Positions 61,901-64,000 of a stretch of DNA of 64,000 nucleotides are shown here, one piece after another (within the stretch, counting starts at the first letter, position 1; each line of letters begins with the position of its first letter). A program made the translations under genes and the position numbers. The notes beneath the pieces were generated by a model. That model worked only from the letters and a program-made list of their open reading frames with translations, was not told where the DNA came from and did not search any database. The stretch is from the NCBI GenBank assembly GCA_012295275.1, contig CM022671.1, forward strand, positions 17,128,956 to 17,192,955, in the 5' to 3' direction. This DNA is from Chrysomallon squamiferum. Lineage: Eukaryota > Mollusca > Gastropoda > Neomphalida > Peltospiridae.

Positions 61901-62002
<102 letters not shown>

Positions 62003-62649
62003 GCGTTTTTCATTTCTTCCATATTATGTAATATTAAACAAACTTCACTTTAAATTATAAAGATATGTTCCCGGTCCTCTCATTGTCTTATATACACCGT
62101 TTACTAATACCAGCACTTCTCATATCTTATTATACATCTGGATGTTAATCATGAACAAATTTTATGAATGACAATATATCTGCTGTAATATATTAGTTAA
62201 AAGAATAATAATAATAATAATAATAAATTAAAAATAAAATAAAATAAATAAATAAATAAATAATAATGATGATGATGATGATAATAATAATAATAATAAA
62301 ATCCCCCAAACTAAAGATAAAATCATAAACAGAAATAAATAGAAGAGAATATGAAAAACTAATTACATGACGATGCAGCTGAGAAAATCTTCATACTGTT
62401 AATTCTTGTATAATTAGCAATAAGAGAAAAAAAAAAAAAAAAAGAAGAAAAAAGACTGAAGACCGAGACAAAAACGAGAAAAACAAATGGAAATGTTCTT
62501 CGTCATTATGTTAGTTAAGTAATTATTGTACGTTATTATTTTGCCAAAGACCTGTTATCATATTGGTAGATAATTCACGTGTTTTTGTACAAACGTCTCC
62601 GACCGAAGTTCAAGAACCTGTCTGCAAAATCTCCTTAAAGATTGATTAG

Positions 62650-62717
62650 TCTGCGTGGCTGTTTATTGTCATTGTGATTATCATCATCATTATCACTATC
62701 ATCATCATCATCACTCT

Positions 62718-62766
<49 letters not shown>

Positions 62767-63020
62767 TATCAGCATAATCCTCATAATCATCATCATTATT
62801 ATTGCTGTTGTTGTTGTCGTCGTTGTTGACGTTGTTGTCATCATCATCTTTATTATCGTGATTATGATTATGATCACGATTATTATGATTATGATTATTA
62901 TTGTTGTTGCTACTGCTGCTGCCGTTGTTATTGTTATCATTGTTATCATCATAATTATTATTATTATTATTGTTGTTGTTGTTGTTGTTACTGCTGTTGC
63001 TGCTGAGGTCGTTGTCGTTG
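62650..63020. repeat. Degenerate trinucleotide repeat region
   Basis: ATC, AAT, GTT and ATT runs, including about 15 AAT units at 62721-62763. The long Asn/Ile frames here are artefacts. Confidence 0.92.
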
Positions 63021-63315
63021 GTTGTGATAGTGATTAATCTGGTGCTGGTATAGTCCAGTAAATAAACACAATTAAGTATAATATATAATATATAAGAAAT
63101 AACTGAGATAAAGCTGGGAGATATAAAACCTCTATATCCGTTCTTCTTTATCTCGCCTAACATTCTAACATGTTGTTTAATACACTGACACTGCACTAAA
63201 ATATGTTTCATATGAATTATATTTTTTAAATGTTGCTTTTGTGTCTTTTAAAATGTATAATTATATCTGTGTGCGTATGTATGTGTGTATATGTATATAT
63301 GTATATGTGTATATG

Positions 63316-63355
<40 letters not shown>

Positions 63356-64000
63356 CAAATTTTATAATGAAATTTATATTAAGTGTTTATTCTTTTCATC
63401 CTTTCAGAACTGAGTTTTATTTTTGTCCTTATATGTACAAACTTAATGCACTCTGTTACAGCCAGAATGTAGGACAAAGTGTAATAATCTTTTAACGCTT
63501 CAGCGATTTAATTAAAATTTATGAATGCATTTGACTGCCATAACCAAAATGCAGTTTTTTTGTGGTGTCGTGTCTTCGTGTAAGATCTGTGGGCACAGAA
63601 GAGTTTTATTGTTAAATTTTATGTGCACAGGAAGAACAAGACAATCTACTACAATACTGCTGTTGAATGAAATACCGCGACCACTCACTGGTGAGAATTC
63701 AAAGGGGTGCAGTTCTTGTAATGATAAGTGCAGAGACTATGCAATTATTATTCAGCTATACGCACTATAATTATTTCCAAAAAAAACCCCCAGTATGGAC
63801 GGATCTTGCCACTTTTATTCTGTTAAATGCCTTTGAAACGGTCGGATCAGAAAGATAATAGAGCTGCGATTCTTGAAAATATCACGTGTCGTGATAAATT
63901 TAAAACAGTTTCTTTGGAACGTTGGTGAACAAACGTCTCCAGCAGAGTGTTTATAAACGTCTCTCTGTAACTAAAACCTCTCACAAACAAACAGTTAACA

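Overview
The window is AT-rich metazoan nuclear DNA. It has multi-exon genes with GT-AG introns, dense AAT/ATT, CT, GT and A/T microsatellites, and many intronic minisatellites. The gene families, a DEG/ENaC channel resembling the FMRFamide-gated group, and fragments resembling a repeat I associate with molluscan genomes point to a lophotrochozoan, most likely a gastropod mollusc. The species cannot be read from the sequence.

Four protein genes can be supported. (1) Minus strand, 22134 down to 2055: a monoamine (serotonin-type) SLC6 transporter. Twelve coding exons join in phase from TM1 to just after TM12, and the last C-terminal exon is not seen and probably lies left of the window. (2) Plus strand, 30993-42092: a DEG/ENaC sodium channel of 12 coding exons, 487 aa, complete from the N-terminal His-Gly motif to TM2. 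(3) Minus strand, 50536-49496: an intronless ORF of 346 aa for a type II membrane glycosyltransferase of the GT77-like Nucleotid_trans fold. (4) Plus strand, 54874-58952: a two-exon rhodopsin-class GPCR of 348 aa, melatonin-receptor/Moody-like, with NRF in place of DRY and NW in place of NP in TM7.

Genes 1 and 2 are divergent. The roughly 8.9 kb between them holds a GC-rich island (27125-27630) and a cluster of CRE-like ACGTC sites (28141-28258), both plausible regulatory DNA. The remaining intergenic stretches (42093-49495, 50591-54873, 58953-64000) hold microsatellites and AT-rich sequence with no gene I can support. A transporter, a ligand-type channel and a GPCR are suggestive of neural signalling, but nothing shows that the four genes act together.

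The most unusual pattern is repeated splice junctions. Several tandem arrays have units that contain an exon-intron boundary: the exon 5 acceptor of the transporter (16 copies of 30 bp), its exon 2 donor (4 copies), diverged copies of its exon 4 acceptor and exon 3 donor, and the exon 1 donor of the GPCR (3 copies). Elsewhere, trinucleotide microsatellites directly form the tract before an acceptor. A 55-bp near-perfect inverted repeat (12741-12925) and a degenerate interstitial TTAGGG array (35025-35520) also stand out.
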